From: JBLIDK01 sp047632595
Lineage (GTDB): Bacteria > Bacteroidota > Bacteroidia > Sphingobacteriales > Sphingobacteriaceae
Direction: 5' to 3'
DNA: 21,530 nt
Assembly (NCBI GenBank): GCA_047632595.1
Contig: JBLIDK010000037.1
Span: forward strand, 1 to 21,530
The position numbers and the translations under genes were made by a program. The notes beneath the pieces are model-generated. The model was given only the letters and a program-made list of their open reading frames with translations, was not told where the DNA came from and did no database searches. Position 1 is the first letter of the stretch. Every line of letters starts with the position of its first letter. Positions 9,001 through 16,147 of this stretch are shown in pieces.

Positions 9001-10248
9001 TACAATATCGGTTGAATTTGTATTTCGTGCACCGGTGGGTAGTCCGTCAATTAAAGCGTTGGCATTATTATCTGGAAAAGGGCGACCTGATTTTGGACTA
9101 GCCTTTGCTGGATTGAAAATGTTTGAAGGCTCACCTAAGTCTATAAATGCAAGAATATCTCGAACGTTTTCAGTGGCATTTCTATCGTTTGTTACCCAAA
9201 CTTCAACTTGAGAAATTTGAACATTACTTTGAATTACTGGTAAATTTTGTAGAGATTGCTCATAGTTATCTCTAAAATAATGAGATAAAAAATAGTGACG
9301 GTTTACATCATATTGGTCACCTGCAATTTCAAAATCTTGTGTTTGAGCCCCACCCTTTATTGTAATTTCTTTACGATCACTTTTTTCTTGTGTGGCAACA
9401 GCAGTAACTCTAAGTTTTCCAAACTGTAATTCAGTCTTCACTCCAAATAAACTCTGACTACCTTGTATTAGGGTTCCGCTAAGTGGTAAACTCACGTTTC
9501 CAGCCTCAATTTTCTTTATTATTTCATCTTCGTAACCAGTGTATTCAATTTTTACTTGGTTTTCAAAATCAAAGGATGCTTCAGTATTGTAGTTAGTGAT
9601 TAACTTTAACTTGTCACCAATGTTTCCAACTACATTCATTTGAATACTTTGATCAAAATCGAAGTTGGTTATTTTACGGCTACGTTCGTTTAACGCAGGG
9701 TTATTGTTTACCCTAGTTTGAACGCCAAAAGTTAGTTCAGCAAATCCTTGAGGCCGAATATTTACTGATGATCCGCCAAAAATTCGGTCAAATGCATCAC
9801 TTTTTATAGGTAATTGTGGACCACTACCGCCTGAAAGAAGCCTGTCTGCATTACTACGTTCTTTCCAATAATCACGTTTCGCTTGCTCCGCTTCGTAATC
9901 GGCATATTGCTCAAAACTCATGTAAGTAGGTTGCCTGTAATTAGTGCGTCCTAGCCTTTCACTAATAATGTATTGGTTGGTTTTTGAGTCATATTCAACG
10001 TCCTTTTCAACTCCTTCTGGATCTTTTAAATCTAATCCACCCGTAGTTGAGGTGCCGCTATATTCTTTTGGCTTTAAAGGGTATTTTAAGGTGTCTTTTC
10101 CGTTGCTATCTGGCTCAAGAAAATGATAATCAACTAAATTGATGTTTTTTATAGTGCCATTTTCAGCAAATACACTTACTACAACCCATCCGCATAGCAA
10201 TAATGGAATACTGTATTTAAATACTGAAAATTTCGTTTTTACCGTCAA
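3100..10248 (-). CDS. sprA: T9SS outer-membrane translocon SprA (Sov)
   Basis: 2382 aa, close to the roughly 2400 aa of Flavobacterium johnsoniae SprA. SprA is a giant outer-membrane beta-barrel that forms the type IX secretion channel and is needed for gliding where gliding exists. Seen here: a signal peptide (hydrophobic 11-27, probable cut after VSVFA, residue 28), then conserved SprA features such as SDAFDRIFGGSSVNIRPQGF and ITNYNTEASFDFENQVKIEY, repeated later as related SprA_N-type modules, and a C-terminus of alternating residues ending in FGVKVRFTLSN, as expected for a terminal beta-strand. A Lys-rich stretch (FKDIDKNAEKRKQ to KDTVKEKKEG) near residue 1900 looks like a loop. The only cysteine I find is Cys19 in the signal peptide. 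The start is TTG at 10248: an in-frame TAA lies four codons upstream and no ATG occurs before about residue 109. ruvA lies 59 bases upstream and gcvH follows. Confidence 0.98.
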   Translation of the reverse strand: MTVKTKFSVFKYSIPLLLCGWVVVSVFAENGTIKNINLVDYHFLEPDSNGKDTLKYPLKPKEYSGTSTTGGLDLKDPEGVEKDVEYDSKTNQYIISERLGRTNYRQPTYMSFEQYADYEAEQAKRDYWKERSNADRLLSGGSGPQLPIKSDAFDRIFGGSSVNIRPQGFAELTFGVQTRVNNNPALNERSRKITNFDFDQSIQMNVVGNIGDKLKLITNYNTEASFDFENQVKIEYTGYEDEIIKKIEAGNVSLPLSGTLIQGSQSLFGVKTELQFGKLRVTAVATQEKSDRKEITIKGGAQTQDFEIAGDQYDVNRHYFLSHYFRDNYEQSLQNLPVIQSNVQISQVEVWVTNDRNATENVRDILAFIDLGEPSNIFNPAKASPKSGRPFPDNNANALIDGLPTGARNTNSTDIVSYFNDGDNYSKLVNARKLNDSEFDFHPQLGYLSLNRALNSDEVLAVSYRYSINGEQFTVGELSSDIQKTEPPTFLYTKLLKNTNVKTNLPTWDLMMKNIYSFNGFRISPEDFRLDILYLDNQTSNYINYLPEGDIKLQPLIQVLNVDNVNTSGASQPDGYYDFLEGITINSNKGTIIFPLLEPFGASLAAKINNTQLEEKYVYQELYDLTKFRAQEFTDKNRFRLEGTYKSSVSSEFSLSALNIPKGAVKVTAGSQELTEGLDYTVDYTLGRVKITNEGVLRSGKDISIKVESSALFGIVQKSLIGTRFDYAATDKLSLGGTALRLSERPFTNKVNLGEEPISNSIYGLDANYSTDSRFLTALVDKLPFIETKAPSSITASAEYAYLRPGHSKAIDIGDDKGGVSYVDDFEGAQSVIDLRNPFAWNISSTPKLFPESGVINSLEVGKNRSLLSFYRIDQLFYENNSATPSHIRSDENTISDVLVAQYLEQDLFPSKSQNPLGPQFLQTFDLTYYPQERGPYNYNVDRIQADGTLSNPSQSWAGITRKLESSDFESLNIEFIEFWVMDPFHNNQNSQGGKLYFNLGDVSEDVLRDSRQSFENGLPPDSDPTLVDSTKYGIVPKFSAIVNTFDLNPNSRDVQDVGLDGLDDQSEKQFFKTDFLNQLKAKHPANSAAVINAEKDPSADNYFHFLSGDQDSKQASIIERYKSRNQLENNSPTSDQALAITGFETGFYNAIPSTEDINGDNNLNENEAYYQYEVDISPQSFRTGNRYVTDSVVVEKTLPNNKVENVTWYQFKVPISQPDEVINDVQGFNSIRFIRMFMTGFNEQTTMRFGRLQLVRGDWRRFTNLPTPTSAVRTDDDDQTTFDVTTINIEDNGRRTPIPYVLPPGLQRERDITNPRATNNLQNEQSLVLRVGNLQDGDARAAFKNIGFDFRSYKNIEMFIHAEGPQLNDGDLTAFIRIGTDVTNNYYEYEIPLVVTQDGQAAPELVWPDANKFEIPLDVLQTGKQRRNISGKSFSDPFTFADGNNKVTILGAPDLSKVKTIMLGVRNPRKGNNQDDDGLAKSGQVWFNELRLNGFEESGGWAATGRVNTKMADFANITLSGRRETIGFGALEDKVNDRNRDDKKRYDASGNFELGKFFPEEAGVKVPMYVAISKDISTPQYSPASPDIDLRKVIDELPPDDADSILRISRDITTLKSINFTNVRKERNAKKAKKAPMPYDIENFNASISYSEAVRTNFQIEYDTNRLYNANLGYTYSPKIKPIRPFSGVRNKNLRIVKDLSIEYLPNNFKYGVNIDRKYQTVKRRNINNVLGAPEQINYNKAFNMNRNWGLNWNFTQNLKFDMNANYRSLIKEEPDKVVGRIDNAEEHAYINRQLLAFGTNQQYNHTSNLNYNVPLNKIPFFNWTSVNASYGSGYTWTAPPLATPSLNNTISNNQTFQLNTNLTLTSLYNKVKFFKDIDKNAEKRKQSNTAAKNAPSARERFQTGIKNVPDSSAKDTVKEKKEGIPEIVRILVKGVLSVKSIGGVYSVTNGTTIPSYTNDVGIFGLDNNTFSPGIPFVFGNQNDIRQGLADDRWLETDTLFNYNYLRGNRKDLNLRSSIEPFKGFRIDLNATRSLGFNYTELFFVDPLDFSVDSLTSTTTGSFSMSYITIGTAFEELNEDSESPVVERLKGNRFTIAERLAIQNPNSIGVDSTGSPTGYRNSSQQVLLYSFLAAYRDIPAGRITLNPFPAVPIPNWRVNYNGLGKIPALKEIFSSVNLTHSYRSVYSIGGFTQTAIYKENGGFPDSIAQSGNFIPKYQANAATISEQFAPLIGVSITTRSNVTLTFDYKKSRNLNLGFSSSQVTEQRSNEFSFSAGYRTSNINLPINFGNGAVNLKNDINFRLRFSIQQNQGIVHIIDENRSLPNTGSTITSIKPEIDYVVNERLNINIFYDRRVTDPFTSQTFKTSFSTFGVKVRFTLSN

Positions 10249-10269
10249 GCCAATGCGGACTTATTATCA

Positions 10270-10301
10270 TAGGTCAAACAACCAAAATATTGTTTAACCT
10301 A
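10270..10301. other. 12-bp inverted repeat between ruvA and sprA
   Basis: TAGGTCAAACAA, eight bases, then TTGTTTAACCTA (plus strand). The arms pair over 12 bp with a single wobble position. No T run follows on either strand, so it is not a standard terminator. It starts 7 bases after the ruvA stop and ends 22 bases before the sprA TTG start. Possible roles are an operator, an mRNA processing site or a translation-control hairpin. Confidence 0.7.
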
Positions 10302-10307
10302 AAGCTA

Positions 10308-10895
10308 TTACATGTTTTGTAATGCGTATTTTATTAATTCTTCTACAGGAATACCCGTTCCTTTGTCCTTTTCGCCCTTTTGAATGGCTTTTTCGGCAAC
10401 GTTTCTTGTAAAACCTAAAGACTGCAAAGCTGATAACGCTTCTGATTTTGCAGTATTGCCTCCAGTTAGGATATTTATTTTATCTTCGTCACTCTCTTTA
10501 ATTAGCTTGTCTTTCAACTCTAAAATTAAACGCTGAGCTGATTTTGGTCCAATACCTTTTATGCTTTTGATGACACCAACGTTCTCAGTAATAATTGCAT
10601 GTCTTATATCCTGAGGTTCCATGCTCGATAAAATCATTCTACCGGTGCTAGGGCCAACTCCAGATACTGAAATAAGGGCACTAAACAGGGCCTTTTCTTG
10701 TTCACTGCTAAAACCATAAAGAGTATGAGCATCTTCTTTAATATGCAAATAGGTGTGAAGTTTGCATTTTCCAGAATCTGGAATGTGCGAAAATGTAGTT
10801 AATGAAATATGAATATCATATCCAATTCCATTTACATCGAGTATAACATGGGTAGGAGTTTTTAGAACTAAATCTCCATTTATATAAGCTATCAT
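10308..10895 (-). CDS. ruvA: Holliday junction branch migration protein RuvA
   Basis: 195 aa, normal length. RuvA binds the four-way Holliday junction as a tetramer and loads the RuvB motor during recombinational repair. Domains in order: OB-fold (about 1-62, beginning MIAYINGDLV and containing GIGYDIHIS), two helix-hairpin-helix motifs (GVGPSTGRMIL at 79-89 and GIGPKSAQRLI at 114-124), a flexible linker (about 131-148), and a small C-terminal domain that contacts RuvB (about 149-195, SEALSALQSLGFTRNVAEKAI). Start ATG at 10895. ruvB and ruvC are not in the window. A near-consensus -7 box (TACATTCG) lies about 85 bases upstream, so transcription may begin between maeB and ruvA and continue into sprA. 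Confidence 0.97.
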   Translation of the reverse strand: MIAYINGDLVLKTPTHVILDVNGIGYDIHISLTTFSHIPDSGKCKLHTYLHIKEDAHTLYGFSSEQEKALFSALISVSGVGPSTGRMILSSMEPQDIRHAIITENVGVIKSIKGIGPKSAQRLILELKDKLIKESDEDKINILTGGNTAKSEALSALQSLGFTRNVAEKAIQKGEKDKGTGIPVEELIKYALQNM

Positions 10896-10937
10896 TGATT
10901 TATAAACCTTTTGGGTCGATTTAATTTAAAAATAAGC

Positions 10938-10951
10938 ACCCATTTCTGGGT
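10938..10951 (-). other. Small hairpin with GAAA loop in the maeB-ruvA gap
   Basis: On the minus strand ACCCA-GAAA-TGGGT forms a 5-bp stem with a GNRA-type tetraloop, followed by GCTTATTTTT. It may be a weak terminator for maeB or part of the ruvA leader. The rest of the 150-base gap (10896-11045) shows only the promoter-like box. Confidence 0.35.
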
Positions 10952-10978
10952 TCTTTGTTAGTATTAATTCAAACTCTG

Positions 10979-10986
10979 CGAATGTA
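10979..10986 (-). promoter_or_regulatory. Possible -7 box upstream of ruvA (TACATTCG)
   Basis: One mismatch to TAnnTTTG, in the sequence CCTTACATTCGCAG on the minus strand. No TTG partner is seen at the expected distance. It would give a leader of about 80 bases that includes the GAAA hairpin. Confidence 0.35.
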
Positions 10987-11045
10987 AGGAATTTTGGCTC
11001 TTTAGTATAGAATCTTAATAATGGAAATTACCACTAATACCGAAT

Positions 11046-13379
11046 TTATTTAGCACTTGCTGACTTTTTAACTTTAGCTTTTCCATTTGTAGGGCGAATT
11101 ATTGCCTTTGACTTGGCTTGTGAATCCACCACAGCTATGGTTACCATGTTTACAATTTCACGAACTGAGCTTCCTAATTGTAAAATATGTACAGGTTTTT
11201 TCATGCCTAATAAAATAGGGCCAACAGCCTCAGCTGTACCCATTTCCTGAAGTAATTTATAAGCAATATTACCTGCATCAAGATTTGGAAATATTAAAGT
11301 ATTGGCCTTATGACCTGCCAGTTTTGAAAACGAGTAATTATCCTTAAGCAATTGTTCATTTAATGCAAAATTCGCTTGAATTTCCCCATCTACTATCATA
11401 TTTGGACATTCTTTATGAAGTATTGCCACAGCCTCTCTAACTTTTGTTGAGCTATCTGATTCCGAACTTCCAAAATTAGAATAGGATAACATGGCTATTC
11501 TTGGTTCGATATTAAACTTCTTAATTGAATCACTAACTAGTTTTGCAATTGCTACTAAATCTTCTGAAGTTGGATTTAAATTAACGGTAGTGTCAGCAAA
11601 AAACAAAGGACCTTTTTTGGTAAACATCAAGTACATCCCAGCAACTTTTGTAACATTTGGATCGGTGCCAATAATTTGCAAGGCTGGTTTAATTGTAGTA
11701 GGATATTTTCGAGTTAATCCAGAAATAAGCGCATCTGCCTCACCTAGTTCAACCATCATTGAGCCATAATGAGTTCTGTCTAACATGGCTTTCGTAGCTT
11801 CATAATAAGTTATTCCTCTTCGTCCACGTTTTTCAAAATAGACTTCGCCGTAAGCCTCAATTTTTTTATCCTCTTTTCTTGGGTTTATTATTTCAATATC
11901 ACCCAGTTCTAAGTTGTTTTCTTCAATAATTGCTTTAATTTTTTCTTTATCACCTAAAAGTATTGGAATTGCAATACCCTCCTCACTTACAATTTGTGCG
12001 GCTTTTAAAATTTTCACATTATCTGCCTCAGCAAAAACAACACGTTTTGGATCACTTTTTGCCTTAACAATTATGGATCGCATTAGCGTATCATCTAAGC
12101 CCATACGTTTACGTAAACTTTCGTGGTATTTATCCCAGTCTGTTATTTTAACATTTGCTACGCCAGAGTCCATGGCGGCTTGAGCAACAGCAGGTGCAAC
12201 AGAGGTAATTAAGCGGTAATCTAAAGGTTTTGGTATAATATATTCTTTTCCAAAAACTATGTTGCTTTTGTTGTAAGCTAAGTTTACCGATTCTGGAACT
12301 ATATCTTTCGCCAATTTTGCTAAAGCATAAACTGCAGCAAGTTTCATCTCTTCATTTATTTCTGTTGCCTGCACATCTAAGGCTCCTCTAAAAATAAATG
12401 GAAAGCCTAATACATTGTTAACTTGATTAGGGTAATCGGAACGACCCGTTGCCATAATTATATCGTTACGAGTTTTATAAGCTAAATCGTAATCTATTTC
12501 TGGGTCAGGGTTAGCCATTGCAAACACTATTGGGCGTTTGGCCATTGTTTTTAGCATTTCTGGATTTACAATTCCTCCTTTTGAAAGTCCAATAAAAACA
12601 TCGGAATCTTTCATTGCATCTTTAAGAGTTTTGCAATTGGATTTTTGAGCAAATAGCTTTTTACTTTTATCTAAATCTGTACGAGAAGTGGTAATAACGC
12701 CTTTACTATCTAACATTAATATATTTTTAGGCTGGGCACCTAAAGAAATATATAATTTAGTACATGAAACGGCTGCAGCACCGGCTCCACTTACCACAAT
12801 TTTTACTCGTTCAATTTTTTTCTTCTGAATTTCTAAAGCGTTTAACAATGCTGCTGCAGAAATTATAGCAGTTCCATGTTGGTCATCATGCATTACAGGA
12901 ATGTTTAATGCTTTCTTGAGCTTTTGCTCAATCTCAAAACATTCTGGTGCCTTAATGTCTTCTAAGTTAATGCCTCCAAAAGTAGGTTCTAGAGCTTTAA
13001 CAATCTTCACGAATTCATCAACTTCGGTTACATTTAACTCTAAGTCAAATACATCAATATCAGCGAAAATTTTGAACAATAAACCCTTTCCTTCCATCAC
13101 TGGTTTGGATGCTTCAGGGCCAATATTTCCTAGTCCTAATACTGCTGTTCCATTGCTAATTACTGCTACAAGGTTCCCCTTTGCAGTATACTTATATACG
13201 TCTTTTACGTTTTCAGCAATCTTTAAACAAGGTTCTGCCACTCCTGGAGAATAGGCTAAGCTTAAGTCCCTTTGCGAGTTTGTGGCTTTTGTAGGAATTA
13301 CTTCTATTTTCCCAGGTCGCCCTGATTCGTGATACTCTAATGCTGCTTTTTGATGCTGTTTTGCTCGTTGTTTGTTCAT
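11046..13379 (-). CDS. maeB: NADP-dependent malic enzyme with phosphotransacetylase-like domain
   Basis: 777 aa from ATG at 13379, the usual size of the long MaeB type. It decarboxylates malate to pyruvate and CO2 with reduction of NAD(P). Malic enzyme part: SPGVAEPC (44-51), FADIDVFDLELN (105-116), metal-binding residues in NLEDIKAPE and HDDQHGTA (164-171), Rossmann motif GAGAAAVSC (198-206) and MANPDPE. From about residue 440 to the end it has a phosphate acetyl/butyryltransferase-like domain (PKRVVFAEADN onward), which in MaeB is thought to be regulatory and not catalytic. An earlier TTG (13409) is upstream of or inside the promoter, and an ATG at 13388 is also possible; 13379 (MNKQRAKQHQ) fits homologues best. 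The C-terminus is Lys-rich. Confidence 0.95.
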   Translation of the reverse strand: MNKQRAKQHQKAALEYHESGRPGKIEVIPTKATNSQRDLSLAYSPGVAEPCLKIAENVKDVYKYTAKGNLVAVISNGTAVLGLGNIGPEASKPVMEGKGLLFKIFADIDVFDLELNVTEVDEFVKIVKALEPTFGGINLEDIKAPECFEIEQKLKKALNIPVMHDDQHGTAIISAAALLNALEIQKKKIERVKIVVSGAGAAAVSCTKLYISLGAQPKNILMLDSKGVITTSRTDLDKSKKLFAQKSNCKTLKDAMKDSDVFIGLSKGGIVNPEMLKTMAKRPIVFAMANPDPEIDYDLAYKTRNDIIMATGRSDYPNQVNNVLGFPFIFRGALDVQATEINEEMKLAAVYALAKLAKDIVPESVNLAYNKSNIVFGKEYIIPKPLDYRLITSVAPAVAQAAMDSGVANVKITDWDKYHESLRKRMGLDDTLMRSIIVKAKSDPKRVVFAEADNVKILKAAQIVSEEGIAIPILLGDKEKIKAIIEENNLELGDIEIINPRKEDKKIEAYGEVYFEKRGRRGITYYEATKAMLDRTHYGSMMVELGEADALISGLTRKYPTTIKPALQIIGTDPNVTKVAGMYLMFTKKGPLFFADTTVNLNPTSEDLVAIAKLVSDSIKKFNIEPRIAMLSYSNFGSSESDSSTKVREAVAILHKECPNMIVDGEIQANFALNEQLLKDNYSFSKLAGHKANTLIFPNLDAGNIAYKLLQEMGTAEAVGPILLGMKKPVHILQLGSSVREIVNMVTIAVVDSQAKSKAIIRPTNGKAKVKKSASAK

Positions 13380-13398
13380 ATAATGCATGTGGGAATAC

Positions 13399-13406
13399 CA
13401 AAGATA
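13399..13406 (-). promoter_or_regulatory. -7 promoter box of maeB (TATCTTTG)
   Basis: Exact match to TAnnTTTG on the minus strand, about 20 bases before the chosen ATG. The -33 region has only TTT or TTA and no clear TTG. It decides the start of maeB: the TTG at 13407-13409 lies upstream of the box and cannot be in the transcript. Confidence 0.6.
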
Positions 13407-13465
13407 CAAATTACCTTATTGCTTGTAATTTAAAGAAAACTTCGTCGAGGAATATTGATTATTTA

Positions 13466-14479
13466 TTAAAATTCAACTGTCTTAATAACAGCTTCAAGCT
13501 TTCTTATAAATTCGCGCTTATCAAGTTCAGGCGAGTATACAAAGCCGTCGAAGTAGATTACTTCATTTTTACTTTTGTTGTACACCGCATAATTAATAAA
13601 GGGCCCACCCATATAATCACCTTCAAGTCGCCATAGTCCTCTAAGCTCCATTGCAAAATTACCGCATATTGCAGTTTCTAAAGGGATAATTGAAAACTGC
13701 GTTTCAGTTTTCATGTAAGTACCTTCTAAAGGGCCTGGAATATGATTTTTGCCTAGTTGATTTCGCACATTAATAATTGAAGCAAAGTCTAATGTGTTGG
13801 AAGTGTTATAAGGTCTTTTATGAATAATAATATTCGAACTGGTTTTGGATGTTTCACTTCTAAACCACATAAAATCCTTTTCATTTGTTGCTAAGGTATA
13901 GTCTTTAGGAATATTCATTTTTATTCCAAAATTATCTTCAACTGCTTTTTTGTGTTCTTTTTTGTAGTTCTTAGAAAGGAAATCTTTTAAGCGTTGCTGT
14001 TCAATGTTTTCTAATAACAGCATTAGTTTTCTGCCTTGAAGTTTAAGTAAATCACTTAATTCAGCAGTGTTTAAATAGGGATTAAGATAAATTACAAATT
14101 GGTTATTTGCATAAACATCTTTTTTTGCTACGAATAGTTTAGGCTTTTGGTCTTCAAACTGATATTGTGATTGAGGAAGGTCCTTATTATTCGCTCCTAG
14201 CAAAATACAATTACGTTGTTTTTTAAAAATACTCGTAAAAGCCTTTTCAGGGATTTGAGCAACCGTAAACGTAGGTTCATCTTGTGGTAAACCTAGATAG
14301 TTTTGAGTTAAGAGCTGGTTTAGTTCATTCCCAAAATTAGTTTTCCAGAGGTTTTCATTCATAACAACAACAAGCTCCCCTCCACGACCAATTGCCATAG
14401 GTTTAGAATTGTCGTATTCTGAATTATTAGTACAACCTACTAATAGAATAATGATTAAATAAATGGAATTTCTTAGCAT
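13466..14479 (-). CDS. DUF4837 family lipoprotein
   Basis: 337 aa. A short lipoprotein signal ends in LLVGC (lipidated Cys16), so the protein sits in the cell envelope. The stretch SKPMAIGRGGELVVVMNENLW (about 26-45) is the mark of DUF4837, a Bacteroidota family without known function. The rest is a mixed alpha/beta protein with a FMWFRSET segment and a conserved-looking GPFINYAVYNKSKNEVIYFDGF region near the C-terminus. It follows mltD by 42 bases and is probably the last gene of the tatA-gatA-mltD unit. ATG at 14479 is preceded by AAGG, a weak Shine-Dalgarno. I see no clear terminator before the maeB promoter. Confidence 0.88.
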   Translation of the reverse strand: MLRNSIYLIIILLVGCTNNSEYDNSKPMAIGRGGELVVVMNENLWKTNFGNELNQLLTQNYLGLPQDEPTFTVAQIPEKAFTSIFKKQRNCILLGANNKDLPQSQYQFEDQKPKLFVAKKDVYANNQFVIYLNPYLNTAELSDLLKLQGRKLMLLLENIEQQRLKDFLSKNYKKEHKKAVEDNFGIKMNIPKDYTLATNEKDFMWFRSETSKTSSNIIIHKRPYNTSNTLDFASIINVRNQLGKNHIPGPLEGTYMKTETQFSIIPLETAICGNFAMELRGLWRLEGDYMGGPFINYAVYNKSKNEVIYFDGFVYSPELDKREFIRKLEAVIKTVEF

Positions 14480-14483
14480 GCCT

Positions 14484-14513
14484 TAAAGGTACAACGCTTT
14501 TGTAAAGTACAAA
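14484..14513 (-). promoter_or_regulatory. Weak candidate promoter before the DUF4837 gene
   Basis: TTTG (14510-14513), 18 bases, then TACCTTTA (14484-14491) on the minus strand, one mismatch to TAnnTTTG. The transcript would be almost leaderless, which makes this doubtful. Confidence 0.25.
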
Positions 14514-14521
14514 TTGGATTC

Positions 14522-16099
14522 TTAGCCAATTTTTATTTTCATGCCTGGTTTTATATCGCGGTGATCAGAGATATTGTTCCAGCTTTTTAATTGAGCAACG
14601 GTTACGCCATCAATTTGCTTGGCAATTTCCCAAAGGGTATCCCCTGATTTTACTACATAATAGGTAGAGTTTGGGTCAATTTTAATTGGAGTTCTTTCCA
14701 AAGTTGTTCTTGGAGAACTACCATTTATGCGTTGTTTTTGTGCAAATGTCATGTGGTTGATGTTTTCATATTTTGAAACATCTCTATTTGGAACATAAAC
14801 TCTTAGTCTTTTACCTGCAACAATATTGTTTCCTCTAATATTATTCCAATTTCTAAGTTGTGTAGGGGGCACGCCAAACCACTCTCCAATGTATCCTAAG
14901 TTGTCTCCTGATCTAATTTTATAATAAACTAGTTCAGGTGCATCAGTTAATACAGAGGGTTTATACTCTTCAATAAATAGAGGGTTATTTTCTCTTATAC
15001 TATCTAAAATAGCATAAACGGAATCTTTTATAAGTAAAAATTCTGCTTTCTTTTCTGTTGGTAATCGCAATGCAATTGGTTTCTCTAAGGCGCTTTCAGG
15101 TATTAGTGCTTTTCTAAGAGTACTGTTATAATATTGAACATGCTCAAATGAAATATCTAGTACACTGCTAATCTGATCAAAAGTCATCGGGCGATTAATC
15201 ATGATAGTATCAGTGTTAAAATCATATTCACTTGCAATTGGGTAAATATTATGCTCTTCGTTATAGTTCATTGCATAAGTTGCAGCTATAAATGCTGGTA
15301 CATAGCCTCTGGTTTCTCTTGGAAGGTATCTTCTTATTTCCCAAAAATTGGTTTTACCTCCAGAACGTCTAATTGCTTTATTCACATTTCCTGGACCACA
15401 GTTGTATGCAGCAATTACTAATAACCAATCACCATACTTTTCATACATTCTTGTAAAGTATTGCGAAGCTGCAATTGTTGCTAAGTAAGGATCTCTTCGT
15501 TCGTCAATTTCAGAATTGATTTTAAGGTCGTATTGTAATGCTGTAGCATACATAAACTGCCACATTCCAGTTGCGCCAACTCTACTTACCGCTAAAGGGT
15601 ATAAGGCTGATTCAACAACGGCTAGGTGTTTAAATTCATCTGGTATTCCCGCTTCAGCAAATACTTCGCTAAACATACTGAAGTAATAGTCGCTTATGCC
15701 TAACATTTTACCGACTTGTTCTCTACGCTTTAAAGTATAAACATCAATGTAATTTTTTACATATTGATTAAAGTCTAATGGTATGTCTTTTTGAATTGCT
15801 TTAAGGCGTTGTTCGTATATTTCATCAGAAAATACAGGAATTGCATCACTGCGATAAGTTAAATCGGCATCAGTGGTTGGATAAAGCCCCTCCAAAAAGG
15901 CTTCGTAATCTTCTAAAAGTTCAAATTCTTTAATTAAACTATCAGCCAGAAACATTAAGCTATCCATTTTAGCCATTTTTGCTTCTTTGTTTAAAAGATG
16001 TAATTTGTTTTTGGTCGTATCGCTCCCAGATGCGAATGCATTAGTAGTAAATGTTATTACCACAACTAGAGCCAATATGTGTTGAACAATTTTATTCAT
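14522..16099 (-). CDS. mltD: Membrane-bound lytic murein transglycosylase D with two LysM domains
   Basis: 525 aa. It cleaves the MurNAc-GlcNAc bond of peptidoglycan to give 1,6-anhydro ends. Order of parts: Sec signal peptide (cut near AFA, residue 23), an N-terminal region of unknown role (about 30-125), an SLT family 1 catalytic domain (about 145-280) with catalytic Glu163 in VVESALYP, GMWQFM (178-183) and AYNCGPGNV (231-239), then LysM at about 391-436 and LysM at 479-525 (YYVVKSGDTLWEIAKQ), which bind glycan. Unlike E. coli MltD no lipobox is present, so it is probably soluble in the periplasm or held by LysM binding. It has the only strong Shine-Dalgarno in the window and lies 48 bases after gatA, with a hairpin in the gap. 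Confidence 0.95.
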   Translation of the reverse strand: MNKIVQHILALVVVITFTTNAFASGSDTTKNKLHLLNKEAKMAKMDSLMFLADSLIKEFELLEDYEAFLEGLYPTTDADLTYRSDAIPVFSDEIYEQRLKAIQKDIPLDFNQYVKNYIDVYTLKRREQVGKMLGISDYYFSMFSEVFAEAGIPDEFKHLAVVESALYPLAVSRVGATGMWQFMYATALQYDLKINSEIDERRDPYLATIAASQYFTRMYEKYGDWLLVIAAYNCGPGNVNKAIRRSGGKTNFWEIRRYLPRETRGYVPAFIAATYAMNYNEEHNIYPIASEYDFNTDTIMINRPMTFDQISSVLDISFEHVQYYNSTLRKALIPESALEKPIALRLPTEKKAEFLLIKDSVYAILDSIRENNPLFIEEYKPSVLTDAPELVYYKIRSGDNLGYIGEWFGVPPTQLRNWNNIRGNNIVAGKRLRVYVPNRDVSKYENINHMTFAQKQRINGSSPRTTLERTPIKIDPNSTYYVVKSGDTLWEIAKQIDGVTVAQLKSWNNISDHRDIKPGMKIKIG

Positions 16100-16104
16100 G
16101 ATTT

Positions 16105-16112
16105 CCTCTCCT
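16105..16112 (-). promoter_or_regulatory. Strong ribosome binding site of mltD (AGGAGAGG)
   Basis: AGGAGAGG five bases before ATG on the minus strand. Such a sequence is rare in Bacteroidota, and the other starts here have none or a poor one. It supports the start at 16099. Confidence 0.75.
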
Positions 16113-16123
16113 AAACGAATTGC

Positions 16124-16146
16124 TTTTACGATTTCGTATCGTAAAA
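16124..16146. other. 9-bp hairpin in the gatA-mltD gap
   Basis: TTTTACGAT, five bases, ATCGTAAAA (plus strand): perfect 9-bp arms. It begins one base after the gatA stop and is not followed by T's in the minus direction, so it is not a normal terminator. It may stabilise or process the operon mRNA or be a protein-binding palindrome. Confidence 0.55.
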
Positions 16147-16147
16147 A

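Noticed and set aside
13380..13409. Extended maeB N-terminus from TTG 13409
   Set aside because: The codons overlap or precede the TATCTTTG promoter box, so they are not transcribed.
13340..13636. 98-codon plus-strand frame across the maeB 5' end and DUF4837 3' end
   Set aside because: It runs antisense through the maeB promoter and both coding ends; no recognisable features.
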